DNA from: an uncultured Bacteroidales bacterium
GTDB lineage: Bacteria; Bacteroidota; Bacteroidia; Bacteroidales; Bacteroidaceae
Assembly (NCBI GenBank): GCA_902763885.1
Contig: CACWTU010000011.1
Span: 1-64,000 of the forward strand
DNA length: 64,000 nucleotides
Direction of reading: 5' to 3'
Position numbers and translations under genes: made by a program. How positions within the stretch are numbered: the first letter of the stretch is position 1; each line of letters opens with the position of its first letter. The notes under the pieces are model-generated. The model had not been told where the DNA came from, searched no databases, and worked only from the letters and a program-made list of their open reading frames with translations. Positions 62,048 through 64,000 of this stretch are shown one piece after another.

Positions 62048-63130
62048 ATGAAAACAACATTCCTGATTCTGTTTGCCATTGTATTGGCCGGGCTTGCGTA
62101 TGAGGTCTGGCACCTATGGCGGCTTACTCCGGCAGGTTGGCCCATGAAACTTGCGGTTACGGGCCTGTTTGTGCTGTGGTTTGGTATAATGATGGCCGGA
62201 TTCCTCTATACGGAGCGTTTCTCTGTGAGGTTTGCCACATTCCTCTATGAGGTGGGAAACCCGTGGCTGGTTGCATTCGTGTATCTGCTTATCATTTTTA
62301 TTTTGGCTGATATTGCATCGGTCTGCAAGATTCTGCCAAAAACATACCTGCATGACAGCGTAACAGGATTTGTAAGTGTAGTGGGGGTGATAACAGTCCT
62401 AATGACAGCCGGATGCATACACTATCATCACAAATACCGTGAGGAACTGACCATTCATACCGATAAGCCAATAGACAGGCCTATGACCATAGTCCTGGCC
62501 AGTGACCTGCATATAGGCTACCATAACCGTAATGCGGAACTGGGGCGGTGGATAGACCTTATGAACGCTGAGAATCCGGACCTTGTGCTCATAGGCGGCG
62601 ATATTGTGGACCGTAGCGTAAGGACCGTCCTTGAATGCGGTTTTGCCGATGAATTCAAACGGCTCAAGGCACCAATCTTTACCATTCTGGGCAATCATGA
62701 GTATTACAGCGATGTTGATGGCGCCCGCAAGTTTCTGAGTAATTCAGGAATAATTCTGCTCCGTGACAGCGTTGCGGAGTTTGGCAGTTTACAGATAATA
62801 GGCCGCGATGACCGCACAAACCAAAGGCGCAAACCTCTGGGCGCATTGGTTAAGGATACGGATGCATTCACCATCCTGCTGGATCACCAGCCGTATCACC
62901 TTGAGGAGGCAGAGAAAGCAGGCATTGATTTCCAGTTCAGCGGCCATACCCATCGCGGCCAGTTCTGGCCATTGTCATGGATTACCGATGCCATGTACGA
63001 GAAATCATGGGGACACCACAAACGCGGCAACACCCGCTACTACATCAGCTCAGGCTTAGGCATCTGGGGCCCCAAGATCCGCATCGGCTCCCGTTCCGAG
63101 TACCTGGTCCTGCACATCACCAATCGGTAA
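62048..63130 (+). CDS. Membrane-anchored metallophosphoesterase (YaeI-type)
   Basis: 360 residues. Four N-terminal membrane helices (about residues 1-125) and a C-terminal calcineurin-like domain with its metal ligands: LASDLHIG, GGDIVDRS, LGNHEYYSD, LLDHQPYH and FSGHTHRGQFWP. Family members hydrolyse phosphodiester or UDP-lipid substrates; the exact one is unknown. The start is ATG 62048, since an upstream TTG precedes the -7 box. Palindrome copy 10 starts at the stop codon. Confidence 0.85.
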   Translation: MKTTFLILFAIVLAGLAYEVWHLWRLTPAGWPMKLAVTGLFVLWFGIMMAGFLYTERFSVRFATFLYEVGNPWLVAFVYLLIIFILADIASVCKILPKTYLHDSVTGFVSVVGVITVLMTAGCIHYHHKYREELTIHTDKPIDRPMTIVLASDLHIGYHNRNAELGRWIDLMNAENPDLVLIGGDIVDRSVRTVLECGFADEFKRLKAPIFTILGNHEYYSDVDGARKFLSNSGIILLRDSVAEFGSLQIIGRDDRTNQRRKPLGALVKDTDAFTILLDHQPYHLEEAEKAGIDFQFSGHTHRGQFWPLSWITDAMYEKSWGHHKRGNTRYYISSGLGIWGPKIRIGSRSEYLVLHITNR

Positions 63131-63167
63131 ATAATGGCACAGTAGGGACAGTCCCCCTGTCCATTAT
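63131..63167. repeat. GGGGACAGTCCCC-type palindrome, copy 10
   Basis: Core AGGGACAGTCCCC with arms ATAATGG and CCATTAT; it starts directly after the TAA stop of the metallophosphoesterase. Confidence 0.8.
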
Positions 63168-63202
63168 GAGATACTTGTAAAGCAATAGCAACAACATGTT
63201 TC

Positions 63203-63233
63203 TTGACGAGTGTTTTCCCACATGCTAATTTTG
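63203..63233 (+). promoter_or_regulatory. -33/-7 promoter for the XRE regulator
   Basis: TTG (63203-63205) and TAATTTTG (63226-63233) with 20 bases between them, 26 bases before the ATG. Confidence 0.6.
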
Positions 63234-63259
63234 CATCGTGAATCAAAATTAAAACAACG

Positions 63260-63703
63260 ATGGAGGTTAAAGAAATACTTAAGAATCTGCGTGAGCGTAA
63301 CAATCTCACACAGGACCAGATGGCAGAACGCATCAATGTAACCCGTCAGGCCGTAAGCCGTTGGGAAACAGGTCAGACTCAACCTAATCCTGAAATGCTT
63401 AAAGTGCTGTCACGTGAGTTCGGCGTATCTATCAATACTCTGCTGGGTGCACCCCGTACACTCTATTGCCAGTGCTGCGGAATGCCACTCTCAGACGATT
63501 CCATGATTAGCCGTGAGACCGATGGCAGTTTCAACGAGGATTACTGCAAATGGTGCTATACCGACGGCAAGTTTACTTATGGCAGCAAGGATGCTCTCCT
63601 GGATTTCCTGATTGCTCATATGCCCAATCCTGATAATCAGTCAGACAGCGAGCGCAGGACTCTCTATGATACTCATCTCTCCCAACTCAAACACTGGAAG
63701 TGA
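63260..63703 (+). CDS. XRE-family HTH protein with zinc-ribbon domain
   Basis: 147 residues. N-terminal Cro/CI-type HTH (LRERNNLTQDQMAERINVTRQAVSRWETG, about 10-65 in total) and a C-terminal zinc-ribbon with LYCQCCGMPL and DYCKWCYTDGKF (four cysteines). This combination is a known small regulator type; targets are unknown. Monocistronic; a terminator follows. Confidence 0.88.
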   Translation: MEVKEILKNLRERNNLTQDQMAERINVTRQAVSRWETGQTQPNPEMLKVLSREFGVSINTLLGAPRTLYCQCCGMPLSDDSMISRETDGSFNEDYCKWCYTDGKFTYGSKDALLDFLIAHMPNPDNQSDSERRTLYDTHLSQLKHWK

Positions 63704-63714
63704 TAAAAACAAAG

Positions 63715-63752
63715 CGCCGGTAAACCTTCAAAGCTTACCGGCGTTCATTTTT
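63715..63752. terminator. Bidirectional terminator between XRE regulator and response regulator
   Basis: CGCCGGTAA and TTACCGGCG pair perfectly around an 11-base loop, with A-rich and T-rich flanks. Confidence 0.85.
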
Positions 63753-63806
63753 TATGCTATAGTTACTTTCTCTCAATACAGGAACCCGAACTGGCTCCCT
63801 CGGGCA

Positions 63807-64000
63807 TCATTCCTGGAACGAGTACCCGAAACCTGCCCTAGTGGTCAGGTAATCGGCGTAGGGTTCAATTTTCTTGCGGATACGGGTGATGTTTACGTCA
63901 ACCGTGCGGGTGTTTACTATTACATCGTCTGGCCAGATTGCCTGGAGCAATTCTTCACGTGAATAGACTATACCGCGGTTCATCATGAACAACTTTAGCA
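63807..64000 (-). CDS. OmpR-type response regulator, C-terminal part (cut by window edge)
   Basis: The minus-strand frame enters from the right edge and ends at TGA 63807. The visible 64 residues are the winged-helix end of an OmpR/PhoB-family regulator: LFMMNRGIVYSREELLQAIW, DVNITRIRKKIEP and TRAGFGYSF. The receiver domain lies outside the window. Confidence 0.85.
   Translation of the reverse strand, partial: LKLFMMNRGIVYSREELLQAIWPDDVIVNTRTVDVNITRIRKKIEPYADYLTTRAGFGYSFQE

Noticed and set aside
61976-62113. Longer N-terminus for the DUF1593 protein
   Set aside because: The added residues come from palindrome copy 9 and the divergent promoter; the signal peptide begins at 61975.
6752-63167. 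CRISPR array built from the repeated palindromes
   Set aside because: Copies are kilobases apart, not regularly spaced, and no cas gene is present.

Overview
The window looks like a chromosomal segment of a gut- or rumen-type member of the Bacteroidales. Upstream of many genes there are Bacteroidetes-type promoters (a -7 box of the form TAnnTTTG or TAnnTTCG, sometimes with a TTG/TTTG about 19-21 bp upstream) and no strong Shine-Dalgarno sequences. The gene content also fits: GH115, GH43 and GH54 glycosidases, imelysin, small DUF4250 and DUF4491 proteins, S41 peptidase, LytTR regulators, a TonB-dependent receptor and many lipoproteins. No rRNA, CRISPR array, prophage or SusC/SusD pair is visible. 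One tRNA (Tyr, GTA) is present.

Layout. 0-9.5 kb: a secreted protein cut by the window edge, an aminotransferase plus GH10-like hydrolase operon, a GH43-type enzyme, an OmpA lipoprotein, a CE6-like esterase, a membrane LytTR regulator and an acyl-CoA ligase. 9.5-10.5 kb: a PD-(D/E)XK (Rpn-type) nuclease with a structured leader. 10.7-22.1 kb: an AT-rich, probably acquired operon with a long, strongly folded 5' leader; a two-gene lipoprotein cassette present twice in tandem (a small one-domain lipoprotein followed by a giant repeat lipoprotein of about 1083 or 1366 residues); and then an LPP20-like lipoprotein, a membrane protein and a secreted transglutaminase-like protein. This is my best candidate for an undescribed system. 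22.1-32 kb: housekeeping genes (proC, tRNA-Tyr, a TPR protein, recF, a DciA-like gene, a C-terminal processing protease, dCMP deaminase, a Crp-family regulator, an NfeD-like/flotillin pair) and a hemerythrin-LuxR fusion regulator.

32-39.3 kb: a six-gene operon read leftwards (porin, imelysin, di-haem cytochrome, ResB-like, CcsA-like, pepD), probably a metal-uptake or redox unit with its own cytochrome c maturation proteins. 39.5-47.6 kb: secreted proteins of unknown function, two hydrolases, a truncated RhuM-type protein and small membrane proteins. 47.6-53.2 kb: a TonB receptor, an AraC regulator and a peroxide-response operon (glutathione peroxidase, OhrR, DUF2156 acyltransferase) with two near-identical operators placed on the promoter. 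53.2-55.7 kb: an AAA/DUF4143 ATPase and two gene remnants joined end to end. 55.7-62 kb: glucuronoarabinoxylan-type enzymes (GH115, GH54, DUF1593). 62-64 kb: a metallophosphoesterase, an XRE/zinc-ribbon regulator and the end of an OmpR-type response regulator.

Two features cut across the window. First, a family of intergenic palindromes built on GGGGACAGTCCCC occurs about a dozen times. Its outer arms differ between copies but stay self-complementary, and copies sit exactly at stop codons (supplying them in four cases) or directly against -7 promoter boxes. Second, several genes next to these palindromes have a -7 box ending only 5-6 bases before the start codon, which predicts leaderless mRNAs.
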